A DNA stretch of 64,000 nucleotides, taken from NCBI GenBank assembly GCA_963971225.1, contig OZ020269.1, forward strand, positions 85,164,450 to 85,228,449, in the 5' to 3' direction. This DNA comes from Melieria omissa (lineage: Eukaryota > Arthropoda > Insecta > Diptera > Ulidiidae). Of this stretch, positions 11,467-22,700 are shown piece by piece; within the stretch, counting starts at the first letter, position 1; every line of letters starts with the position of its first letter. The notes beneath the pieces are model-generated. The model was not told the DNA's origin. It was given only the letters and a program-made list of their open reading frames with translations, and ran no database searches. The position numbers were made by a program, and so were the translations under genes.

Positions 11467-11807
11467 TTTGGCCCGATTTCACACTGGTGGGTTAAACATT
11501 AACAGATAGTTGACTACGCTTTTTCGATTTCACATTCTCTGTTAACCATAGGTAAACGAAGAAATAAATCAGCTGATTTGATAGCGCTCATAATTTGTAA
11601 AATTTGACAACTTGAAATTGACGAATTAAAAATAAGGTGAAAGAAACTTGGATATTTTTTGGTAGAAAAATTCTAGCCTTTGTTGTTTTTACAAAAATTC
11701 AAAGGAAAAATAGTTAAAATAGTTTTTTTTTAATCTGTTTTGTTTTAATTTCAACAGCGTGAGAACAATTGCTGTCAATAATATGCAAGCAGTGTTACCA
11801 ATTTTAA

Positions 11808-12234
11808 CCCTTTCGGGACTAATACGTCCCAGCAAGTTTTTGATGCCCCTCAAAGGAATTCTGTGGTCAAAAGCAATAACCAACTAAGTCGAAAATTGCT
11901 GTTTCAAGCAATCTCGTTTCATAGTTTTAAGCGCATATCAACAATAGTAACGCGAATAAGTTTTTATCAATAACTATTTTATTTTAAAGTTAAACGTAGA
12001 GCACAGTCAAGGGAACATGGTGGCATCCATAACTCAATTTTTTCTTAAGTCGACTTAAGCGGTTATTGTGTTTGACCACAGAATTATTCAAATTTTACGA
12101 CCCACGCAAAATATTTTTTTCGATTTCGGTGTTCGCGCATAAAAGTATGATTTCAGAACGCCAACATTCATTGCATGAGAATAATTACACTGAGAGTATT
12201 TTGGATTTCAAAATTAAACTCCGTTCCGAAAGCG
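11808..12234 (-). mobile_element. piggyBac-like MITE, family A copy 4, interrupted
   Basis: Flanked by TTAA at 11804-11807 and 12235-12238. In reverse orientation relative to the other family A copies it shows CCCTTTCGGGACTAATACGTCCCAGCAAG at the left and GAGAGTATTTTGGATTTC to AACTCCGTTCCGAAAGCG at the right. Without the 227-bp insertion at 11858-12084 it is about 200 bp long. It lies inside the PIF-like MITE of 11470-12378. Confidence 0.8.
11858..12084. mobile_element. Innermost MITE (227 bp) with long inverted ends
   Basis: The left end ATTCTGTGGTCAAAAGCAAT and the reverse complement of the right end, ATTCTGTGGTCAAACACAAT, pair with two mismatches in the 20 bases shown. The pairing continues through AACC to TAAGTCGA, roughly 35 bp per arm. 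It interrupts the family A element between CCCCTCAAA and TTATTCAAATTTTACGACC, which are contiguous in the uninterrupted copies. A target duplication is not clear and the superfamily is unknown. Confidence 0.75.
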
Positions 12235-12381
12235 TTAAGCAGTGCTGCCACACAAAATTTCTAAATCAGCTGTTTAGATAACCATAACTGTGAAAGCCAA
12301 AACTATTTAATCAATCGTTAATCATAGGTTCTGGATTAAAGTTAACAGTTGGTTAACCAATCACTTTGAAATTGGGCCTAA

Positions 12382-14169
12382 GTAATTCTTTAAAGACATA
12401 AGAAAGACTTTCCTATTTGTCTTCAGATTGTTTAAGTCACTTGAACCCGGAAAAGCCATTTTGGATTACAACCTTAAAAAAGCCAATTATTGAAACCCAT
12501 TACGCCACTAATCGCTTCGGTCGTCTTTTAAACAGCCAATAAAGTGCATAGATCTGAATGTTAGTAATTACTACAACAACAACAACAATCATTGCCATTA
12601 CAACATCAAACACCATCAACACACGGATTAAATTAAAAGTGCGTTATGGTGTTTGCTAAAAGCGCAAAATATAAAAGTGAAAAAAAAACTCCAACAACAA
12701 CAACAACAAACTCTATAAGCAAGATCATTTTCACTTTTGCCAAGCCAACATGACTTTTTAATACAAAGTTTTTGTTTTTTCACGCATTATTGTTGCTGTT
12801 GTTGGTATTGTTTCTGAGGCTATTGCCGCATGTGGGCAATTTTGTTGTTGGCATTAGTTGCGGCGGCTGTGGTTGCTGGAACAATCCAGCAGCGTACGGC
12901 GACCGCCACACACACACACACACACAAATTCACTTCATTAACTTGGTAAATATTAAAAAGAAAATAAGCGCAAGTAAAAAGTGAAAAAGAGCAACCAAAC
13001 ATGGCTTATTATGAATTTGCCAGAAAAAAACACGAGACGTTTTTTGTGGCTATTTACCATACAAGCAGCGGCAACAATTACGCGCACAGATTCGCACACA
13101 AAACGGTGTGGAAATTGAAGGTAGGCACGTACCGATTGCATAAGTTCAACATTTCCAACAGCCCCAAACGGTTCGTTGTAAATGAGGAGAAATTTATTGT
13201 TGATAATTTTGCCGCCGCCGCTGTGGTTGTGGTTGTTGGCACATGTACGTACAACATTTTGTTGCAATGTTTTTTTGTGAGCGAAAATTAAATTTAAACA
13301 TGCAAATTCATGCTTAACGTGAATTTCCGAAGAATTTTCGCATGGAGAAGACGGGTGCAGAAAAAGCAATGAAATGCCAACTACAACAACAACAATCTGA
13401 ATACATTAATGTAGCAACAACAACACATATGCAAAAATAGCGAGGGACATTGGGGGCGGAGAAAAAGCTCCATCGCCACGTACTAACGAATAAAATAGTT
13501 TGCTGACATTTGCTGAAACGGTGCGACCGATTCGGCGGCCGCGCGCAATTGCGCTGAATTGAGAGGTCGTCCATGAGGTGAAATCAAATTCAATTTGTGT
13601 CTACAGAAATGAAAAGTTACAGAGCACACATGGGTTATTCAAGCTGAAGACATGACAGTAGCTAGCGGCTCAGACCGGTTCGAAGCGGACAGCCGCTAAA
13701 AATAGAGAAATATTTAGCGTTATGATTAGCTTGAGAAAAATTTGTTGTAATTAACTAAAAAAATATTGGGATATGAACTTCGGAACGATGACTACGGTAA
13801 ATTGAATCGTTCCAATCAAGTTGAGTCACATTTGAAACTGGCTGAAAGCAGTTGAATGATGTCAGATTTGATTAGCGGACAGTTTGTCAACCAACCAGCG
13901 AACCTTTTACGTTTTAGGATCGAAGGTATGGTAAAGCCTCCTTGTTCAGTTCCTTCTTGGATATAACTAAAGAATGACAAGTTTTAGGTTATTCTGAACA
14001 TAGTTTTATGAGATGGCTAGTCATCAAACATTTATGAAGAAAATTAGAAAATTAGTTAGATTAGTTAGTTTTTAAAGTGCGGAGTATTTGTAAGGATGAT
14101 GTGGGTCACTGCTCCTACAGTAATCTTGATAGATCAAACCAAGCTTTATTGATAGTAAGGCAAACATTC
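12382..14169. other. Non-coding stretch with simple repeats
   Basis: CAACAACAA tracts near 12570, 12690 and 13385, and a CA microsatellite at about 12907-12927. The frames through these tracts are low-complexity and unlike known proteins. Confidence 0.5.
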
Positions 14170-14172
14170 TAA

Positions 14173-14711
14173 GGCCCGATTTCACAATGGTTGGTTAACC
14201 ATTTACCGATAGTTTCCTAACATTTTTCGATTCAACCATCTCTTGTTACTTAACTGTTAACCAGCCAATGAAATGATGATCGATTAAACAGGAAATAAAT
14301 CAGCTGATTTAACAGCGCACACATTTGAAAAAATTTGTCAAGATTTGAATTTGAGAAATTTTAAAATGACTTGTAATTTTGTTCATTATCGGCAAAATGG
14401 AAGTTGGCAGTAATGCAGAATACGAAAACGTAATGCAGAATACGAAGAGCTAAAACAATCTGTGAATGCATAGCATTTGCCAATTTCGACGGCAAAAAGG
14501 TTCGCTTCCGCTCATAGCCTCAGCAGTTCTTGCAAAACTCAGACATAAAATGGATTTTGACAGAATCAAAACAATGCTGCCAGGCAAAATTTCAAAATCA
14601 ACGTTTCCCATAACCAGTCATTGTGAATGCCAAAACTATTTAAAAAGTGATTAACCATCGATTCATGATTAAAGTTAACAGTTGGTTAACCAAGCATTGT
14701 GAATTTGGGCC
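14173..14711. mobile_element. PIF/Harbinger-like MITE copy B (539 bp)
   Basis: The left end GGCCCGATTTCACAATGGTT matches the reverse complement of the right end, GGCCCAAATTCACAATGCTT, and the match continues into GGTTAACC. The element is flanked by TAA on both sides (14170-14172 and 14712-14714), a 3-bp TWA duplication as made by PIF/Harbinger transposases. It shares its termini and interior with copy A at 11470-12378. There is no transposase frame. Confidence 0.85.
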
Positions 14712-14714
14712 TAA

Positions 14715-15268
14715 ATGCTAAAACAAATACTCCACAATTTAGGGTTTAAACCGTCTCAAAAGATATGGAAAGGCGACTGGAAATTGTTAGACACAAGAAC
14801 TAAAGACCGGTAATTGATGGCGTAGTTCGTATCGCTGATTTGTGCCGAAATTAAACACACTGAAATTCTTTGACGCAGTTCACGACGGTATTTACAATTT
14901 TATAGAGTCACTTTACTTTCACTTTCCATTTTTCTTATCCGTGTTGCACTTGTGCTTAAGAAACTGACTCTATTTTTGCCCGGAGCACAGCTTGTTCTCG
15001 AAAATTCTAGCATCGCCTCGAACCAACTTTGCAATAATTCTCGCAAAATTACTATGCCTCCTAAAAGTATACAATGCGGCTGCTGCTAACAAATGCCCGA
15101 CTAGTGTTACCTATGCTAACGAAGAACGCAGTTGCGCAGAGCATCATCGTCACAATACTCCATCAGTTCACATTTTAGACTAAAATAACAATAATAACTC
15201 CCCATGAAAAGCTTCTGATACGTCATTCAGGGCGAAGAAGACAAAGGCATGCAAAATGAGCTAGTGTC
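14715..15268. other. No gene recognised
   Basis: A 63-codon frame at 14992-15183 has no recognisable domain. Nothing else is seen. Confidence 0.4.
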
Positions 15269-15269
15269 T

Positions 15270-15499
15270 GAAAACATTTTGACCCAACAAGGTCCCCAGG
15301 GACCTCTTTTGTAATATCGCATATAAGGCGTGTAATTGTGTAATGTAGTGTTACATAATATGTGTAGATGTGTTTGGAAAGCCAAACATATATATATTTT
15401 TTACTACAGACAGATAGGCAAAAACGTATACAACACAAAATAATTGCTTTTAAAAACGCCATACATAGGTCCCTATGGACCTTGTTGGGCATCGGAGGG
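15270..15499. mobile_element. piggyBac-like MITE, family D copy 2 (left end damaged)
   Basis: The right end ATCGGAGGG is followed by TTAA (15500-15503). The interior matches copy 1 at 5920-6170: GACCCAACAAGGTCC, GCATATAAGGCGTGTAATTG, TACTACAGACAG, AACGTATACAACACAAAATA. The right side also contains GGTCCCTATGGACCTTGTTGGGC, which inversely matches ACCCAACAAGGTCCCCAGGGACC on the left, so the intact family had longer inverted repeats. The outermost left end and its TTAA are missing. Confidence 0.75.
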
Positions 15500-15503
15500 T
15501 TAA

Positions 15504-16830
15504 TCTTGTTATGAATTCTAATAGATATCGCCATGAGTAGATGTAAGAAAATTCGTACTAGAAATTAGGTATCAAGACAATATTGCTTTAAACAACAAAG
15601 TGATAGTGAGATTAACGTTTCTTTCATGAGCGTCGAGCTTAAAATCTTTTTTACTTCTTTTTCTCGTTGACCTTTTCTTACATGTTGACAATTGTTACAA
15701 AGGTTATGCTCTCAGTAAAATATTGACGTTTGAAAGAGCAGACGTCAATCGCGCTGTCAATCACTTTGTTCACGAAGCTTTGGTTGTGGGGAATGAAATA
15801 GCAAATGAATATCTTAGAATCAAGAGACTTTAAGTTTGACTTCAATGTCAGTGAAATATAGCATTCGTGAATGGGTTTTCAATAAGCAAAACCCACCGAC
15901 AAGAAATCGTCAAAGTTTCTTAATTCTTTTAAAGAACTAAAGAATACTTGTAGATATTTTAACGGGTTAGTACTCATTTTATGAACATACATCAAAGCGT
16001 CTAAGGATAGCGTATGTCTAAATAATTCAGACAGTTTACTTTAGATCTTTTTACACTCAGACTGTAGACGTTATTCTTAGATTTTTTTCGAAACTAATGT
16101 CAGCAGTTTGTAATGTCGTAGTTCTCTATCATTACTTGGATTTCAAGAGGTTAAGAAGTATGGACGATTTCCAAAAACCAAGAAACTGTCAAGCACAATG
16201 AACAAACATGTCTGTCTGCTTCGAAAAATGATGACACACAATTTGTTAAAAGGAATTTTTTCTCAACTTTCATTTGCAAATGTTTCCAACTCAGTTTATT
16301 TTGAGTAAAGTTACGTTCTTTTTATTTAATAAGTTTGTAATAAGACAACACTGCTGTAAAAGTGGAGTGTTTACAGCATTTTCAAAGAATTTGGGGTCTA
16401 AATAAAATAACTGATATGCAAAATTAATAAATTTTTAATTTTTAAATAAATTTTTAAAGGTAACTTAGCATAGTTAGTAAAAAATTTGAAAATTTTGCTT
16501 ATTTTTAATTTAATTCTAGTCGGATTTTTTATTAAATTGGTTTGTTAGAATACATTTTCTGTTGTGGCACTACCGTGCGGTAATGTTGTCAAATCATTGG
16601 GTACGGTTTTTGATTTTCATTCAGTTAAACTACATCCTTGAATCCGGAGAGTTTTGGTTAAAGAGGAAGTGTCGAAGTATTTGACATAAAATGAAGTAGA
16701 ACATTTTGATCGAAGTGAAAACGGCAACGCTGATGATAATGTTTGCTTATAGACCGATGATAGGTGGATCGGTTGGTAGAAGTTTCTGGCTACTTAGGCA
16801 AGAAAAGGCTACTCATTGCTACTACATTGG
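15504..16830. other. No gene recognised
   Basis: AT-rich. No frame or repeat was recognised. Confidence 0.4.
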
Positions 16831-16833
16831 TTA

Positions 16834-16895
16834 GTAGAAATGGCTGCCCCAAGGCGAAGCCCACTTAGGCCATAAAAACCCACTGTGATACGACA
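16834..16895 (-). repeat. Short LINE 3'-end fragment
   Basis: The reverse complement contains GTATCACAGTGGGTTTTTATGGCCTAAGTGG and GGGCAGCCA. It resembles the fragment at 37515-37600 and, more loosely, the 3' ends of the LINE at 31.6-32.8 kb and the SINE at 37886-38250. It is too short for a family name. Confidence 0.5.
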
Positions 16896-16899
16896 ATCA

Positions 16900-19539
16900 A
16901 TCGAGCTTAAGATTTGTGTCTCATTGAACTAGTTAGCCTGCTGACCCTCGTAAGGAGTTCAAACTGACTGTAAAGAGTTCTATTGACTAAATCCCCTAGA
17001 TTTAGAAGAAGAAGAAATATAAGAAGAAATATAGAAGAAATTTAGAAGAAGAAATATAAGTTCAGTACATAAACTGATACTTCAAATGTAAATATGGGAT
17101 GTAAATATGGGGATTTTTTTGGGAGTTTCAATTTCTGTACCAAAGTGACATTCCAGTGCAGTGGTGATTATATATTTTAATTAGTTTCATTACTTTAACT
17201 GGTTCGATTCAGCCACACATTATTCAGGCAGTCGTGCATTTCTTTTTTAAAAATAACTTCAGCTTCAAACAAAAAAATGCAAATATTTGTTATCCATAAC
17301 AAAAGTGAAAATACCGTAAAAAGTTCCAGTAGCTGTGCCAAGCGGTAAAAACAGCATTTTCGAACGCATTTAATAGCTGAACAAGGTGCCCACTAAAAAC
17401 TACCAAAATAAGATCGTAAAATGTGTTAAATACGCCCACTCGAATTTTAGGCCTACAAAGCCAACGCCAAAGCTGGCACTTTCATTTTTATTTCCAAACA
17501 AAAACATCAACAACAAAAAATGAAGAAAACTCAAAAAAATTGAAAAAGCGCAACCAAAAAATAATTCCTAGAAAAAAAAAACGGGTAAAGCAATGCAATG
17601 ACGCAGGAAAGCCAATGAGAGGGGAAATAAAAAGTAGAAGAAAAATGCAAAAAACAGCAAAACCTGTAAGCCAGCAACAAGAACCAGCGGCCATAAGTTG
17701 TTGCTGGCATTGTTGGCAGTAGTTGCTATTTAGCCACATTAGTACCAAACCGTCGCGCATACGTTTATTTGAATGTCTGTGCGCTTGTGCAGGCTGACAC
17801 ACTTCAGTGTTACCACTTGGCGCCGCTCGCCGCTGCGCCCTGCACTTCACAGTGCACCTACTGTGGTGGAGCAATATTTTTTTTATTCCAACACCATGAA
17901 AAAAAACATACAATTGCAGTTGCACTGGACGGTTGACTGTCAACTCACAACTTGTTGAGCGCATTTTCAAGGCACTTGAAGAAAACTGTGTCCAAGTGTG
18001 GGGAGCAATGGCAAACATTTTGAAAAATCTGTGTTTGTAAAAAAAGAAAACAATCATACCTACTTATAAATATTGCATATGTTAATGGGTGCAGAGCGTG
18101 TGGAGGAAGCGAGGGGAGAGAGGAATCCAAAAGATGAAAAACTGCGGTGCGTGGTTTGAAATTTTCAACGCAATGCACACAAAAACAAAATCTGTCTTAA
18201 GACCAAAAACTAAATAAAACAACAAGAGAAACAACGTAGGTACTTGCAAAATGCACTGAAGCAGAGCCGAGACAAAGACAAAGGTACACGAAAGAGCGAG
18301 AGAGAGAGAGAGGGACGTGAAGGAAGGTGGACACAGCTAAAGTTGCTACTTGCCGGGTGCCCACGCTTAACTTTCGGTTTTGATGGCTGACAATCGAGTG
18401 CAACGGCAGTTGGAGAATACAACGGACAATTCAACTGCCACGCAGAGTTTAACAGCAAACTTTATACAAAACGTGGCAAGGTTAGGTTAGGTAAGACTGG
18501 CCGACAGCGGACGAAGTTCGTTTGGGTGTCGTTAAGTTATGGATAAAGTAAGGGTTACAGGAAGAGTAGTTGGGTTGGAATACAAATATTTTCATCAAAA
18601 ATAACACAAATATGAAATTTATGAATACCATTAGCGTAGGTTTTGTTTTCATTACTGTATCATTGTTTGTTGGAAATTTAATTTGGTGTTCAAAATAAGC
18701 TCAAAGATATAGACCACACCTGAAAATTGAAATTTGAATTGCAAAACCTTGAAATATTGCAAAATTTAAAGGCGAAAAAGGTGCTTTAATATTTAAGTGA
18801 ACATTTGGTAATTGGAAGCAAAGTTGAAATAAGACGAACAAAAGTGGGTTAACTGAGAGGAAAAAACTTGGTTTAATCATTTGATCAAAATGTTGCACAC
18901 TTTAACTAAAAAAGTGATAAAGCTGCACAGATATGAGAAAATATTTCGCCAAGAGAAAAGTCTTTCGACATATGGAAAAGCCACAGAAACGACAAAAAAG
19001 TCCTTAAACTCGAATATAAAAACTTGATGAGAATATTGTGTACAGTTTTGACTGTATGACAATGGACGATACAATTGTTTGATATAACAAGTGACTTCAA
19101 GCAACTTTTTGGTAAACTATTCTGCTATGAAAAGAGACAAACTTGTTGAATAGTTTAGAGAAAAAAGAGCACAAATTTGGAAACAAATATTGAGTCTGGC
19201 AATCAATTTGTACATAGTTGTGATCTGAAGAGCAAATTCTTCGTATCCCCATGGGATAATGAATCAAGAAGAAGAATCAAGGTTTCAAAAAAACTTTTAC
19301 TTTTGGTAATTCTAAAATATTTGGTCTTATTTTGGATAAATTTAAGACCTCTCCCTATAGAAACTTGGCTTGAAATGGTACAAAGAGTTTGTTCCGAAGG
19401 AATCAAATTTTCAAAATTGCTCTAAACTTTGACCAATTGGAAACTTTTGGGTCATAATGCAAAGAAAACTACTTGAAACAAAATACATTGCCAAAAATGA
19501 AGAGGAACAAAAGCTGAACTGAATTAAAGCCGATGTTCC
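16900..19539. other. Non-coding stretch
   Basis: Contains an AGAAGAAATATA-type short tandem repeat at about 17000-17058, a GA microsatellite at about 18295-18312 and a GGTTAGGTTAGGT tail-like word at 18480-18493. A 189-codon minus-strand frame at 17488-18057 is cysteine- and phenylalanine-rich. It mirrors purine/CAA-rich plus-strand DNA and is not credible as a protein. Confidence 0.5.
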
Positions 19540-19543
19540 TTAA

Positions 19544-19779
19544 CCTTTTCGGGACGGAGTTTAATTTTGATATCCAAAATACTCTAGTAAAAAAATTCTC
19601 ATGCCATGAATGTTGGGGTTAGAAAATTTTTTTGGGTGCTCACAAGTTCTGAAATCATCCTTTTATGCGTGAACATCGAAATCGGAAAAATATTTTGCGT
19701 GGATCGTAAGATTTGAATAACTGTTTTGAGAGGCATCAAAAACTTGCTGGGACGTATTATCCCAGCAGTTCCGAAAGGA
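19544..19779. mobile_element. piggyBac-like MITE, family A copy 2 (236 bp)
   Basis: Flanked by TTAA at 19540-19543 and 19780-19783. The ends CCTTTTCGGGACGG and CAGTTCCGAAAGGA are inverted. It shares ATGCCATGAATGTTGGGGTT, TGAAATCATCCTTTTATGCG and CTTGCTGGGACGTATTATCC with the other copies. Confidence 0.85.
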
Positions 19780-19783
19780 TTAA

Positions 19784-22700
19784 CTTAAAGCTACGAGTCT
19801 TCACATATATCTCAGGAAAATGAAGAGACATGTGAGACTTGTAAAGTGTTGGTCGCTAGCTTTCAGAAAATACATGTTTTACCTTTTTTCGTTTATAAAT
19901 ATGAATTCGACTGCAGCCTCTTGTTGACCACATTTTTTTGGGATACGTCCTTTATGATGGTGGGACAATTTGTTTCAAAATGGATTTAGTCGGCAATCTG
20001 CATTCATTCTCAGTTTTAAAAATCTTCCTAACTAACAACTAATGGATGATTTTGTTCGTCGTAAACAAATTTCGTATTTTAAATATTTATGTATATGGCA
20101 ACTCTGCTTTCAAAGTGGGTCCCAGCCATGTTTAGAATCCATGGACGCATAAATTTCATAAAGTAGATACAATTCTTTACGATTTCAACACACATTGAGG
20201 GAACTTTTTTTATAATTTCTATTTTTTTATAAGCATATTTTAAATGTATATTGTTTCTTAATGACATTTTGATCAACGATTTCAAAAGTTGAGGCAGTTT
20301 AAAATCTAAAAAAATTTTGGCCGAGTTTGTTCTTGGCGGATTTTGCACCGAATGAAAGTCTTCAAAAGTGGTCCACTCGGCGCATCTGAAATAATTTCAA
20401 GAGCTATCGTGCAAACCAGCTCATTGACAGAAGAATTTCAAGTTCTAATTTCGAACTCTAAATAGACTCATGTCAACATGTTGAAGAATGTTCTAGCAGG
20501 TTCCTTGTTCCTCTATCTATGATTGTGTCAACTGCCAACGGCCCATTACCTCATCGCCGGTCTTGTAAAACGGCCGACAAATGCTGCAATATGGCATTAA
20601 AAACTAAGCTGGTCCCATCTTTCATGTGCTAAATCATTTTGCAAGATTCTTGCGCAGATTTGTCATGCCACTACCACTTCAACAACAACAACGTAATACC
20701 TCGACTAATGGCAAACAAGCCGAATCAGACATAAAGCAGCAAAACAAAAAAATCAACGCAGAAATTTTACAAAACACAAATTCTAAAAGCAAAAGGCCAA
20801 AAATAACAACAACACCAAACACATTAGCAAGAGTAACAACCAAAAACCCAGCACCAACAGTAACAACAACGTCGCCACCGCAATTGCTAGGAAAGGCAAA
20901 GAAGAGACAGCATTAAAGAAAATGAAATGTAAACAAGAATCAAGGTGAGGTCATCAGCACAGACTAGAGAAGTTGGAGAAGCAACACAGAACGCGCACAA
21001 AAGTCAGAGACAGCCAAAAAGTCGAAACAAAAGCACACGCAATGAAGAAGGCAAAGCGAATGCAACACAGTTAGGAAGCACGCGCAAGAGAGAGAGAGAG
21101 AGAGCGCGATTGAGAACGATCAACAAATGACACACAAAAAAGCATTTATAGAACAGAGAGAAAGGGAGAGCGCGCAAGAAATGGCAGCGTGTTTGTTTGA
21201 GTTGACGACGCGCTGATCTTGCGGAATGCGACTGACTGGTTGGCTGGCTGGTTGGCTAACTGGCTGATTGACGGGGCCAAAGGCAGACGACAACTTCTTT
21301 GGAGAGTTTCCTCATAGATAATAAATTTTACAAGATTTGGCAAATGTGAACGCAACAAAATCAGAGCAAAAATTACACATTCCGTTTTAATGCTGATTTA
21401 TTTAGTTTTTGTTATTTATTATTTTAAATTTTTAATTAATTTTTTATTTAAAACATTTTTTTTTGTAATCGTCGGATTGTAAAATTATTCAATTGCATAA
21501 GAATTGTATTGAAATTTTTTGTAACTTATGAAAACGTTAAATTAAGTATGTTCGAAAAGAACACCACAATCAAAAGTGGTTGTTGTTGCATGACATATTT
21601 AAGAAAATATTTAACAAAAAGTGAGAAAGCAATGAAAGAACAAGCAAAGCTTATGACAGCATCACTGACAGTGCTGTCAGGTTTATTGCAAGTGACAGAA
21701 CGAGCTGTCACAATGACACATTTCACCAAGTAGACAGTGAGTGCTCAAAGATTTTTCTCAAATGCTCATAAAGTTCTCAGTTGCGAAATGCATTTGAAGC
21801 AAATTTCACGGTTAATGAGTACAATTCTTTCGTGTAACTATTTAGAATGAAAACGATTAAAGGAAGAGATATTTTTAATAATGCATTGGGCTACAATTCG
21901 AAGTAGAGAGAGATAACAGATCAAAATTAAAAGTTGTACATTTAGGATAGAATTGAAAACTAAATAAAGCATCTTCTTCATGTTTGGTTGAAAAATTTGT
22001 ATATTTGTATTTAAAAATGTGTTTAGGTAATCAAACGCTAGAAACATTTTCCTTTTCGAAATTTCCAATCAATTTCTGGATTTTCGAAAACTGAATACAC
22101 ATTTATATGGTTCAAAGATTCAGTTATGGTGAGTTTAAGACAATATAGTTAGTAGTATATATGTAGTTAGAGATCTTAAGTTTAGTAGGTTTAAGGTTTA
22201 AATTAGACTCCTAATTTGATTTGAAGTCAAAAATGTTTTCTTTCTATAAAATGACAATCAGTATAGATTAAGGAAAAACTAAGTCCATGTTTCATTTGGA
22301 AATCTATTTTGTAAATAATATAAATTGTTCAGACAAGGATTGATCTTCATTTTCATGGGATTTGGAAAGCAAACGGAGCTGTAGTAGCCATTCATAATCT
22401 CATTGCTTTGTAGATAAAATTTTGATAACAAAAGATTTCAAAATAACAAAAGATTTCAAAATATTCTTACAAGTAGAAAGTAGAAAGTCTTTCAAATAAA
22501 ATCATCACAGTATTCTGCGAAAACTCATTTCAGAACAGCGACAGTAGTAGCTAAAAGTGATCATAGAGCAAAGTTCTGTTTTTTTAGGTAATAAAAGTAT
22601 TAAAATTGCTAAAACTTTGGATTAGATTAGATTAAAATGTTTAATCTTGAAGCAGACAAGGTTCTCAAAATATGTAGGAAACTATGACGTTCTGGGCAAA

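Larger units (their letters stand above)
11470..12378. mobile_element. PIF/Harbinger-like MITE copy A, carrying nested insertions
   Basis: The left end GGCCCGATTTCACACTGG and the right end (reverse complement GGCCCAATTTCAAAGTGATT) are inverted. The same ends and interior words (AAATAAATCAGCTGATTT, AAAGTTAACAGTTGGTTAACC) occur in copy B at 14173-14711. Copy A is longer because a TTAA element (11808-12234) is inserted in it, and that element itself contains a further insertion (11858-12084). The flanking trinucleotides (TTT and TAA) do not match here. Assignment to PIF/Harbinger rests on copy B, which has TAA on both sides. Confidence 0.75.

Noticed and set aside
12907..12927. CRISPR-like or regulatory meaning of the CA repeat
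   Set aside because: An ordinary microsatellite, and CRISPR arrays are not expected in animal nuclear DNA. The other tandem arrays here lack unique spacers between constant short repeats.
17488..18057. 189-codon minus-strand open frame
   Set aside because: Phenylalanine- and cysteine-rich translation of A/CAA-rich DNA, with no recognisable motif.
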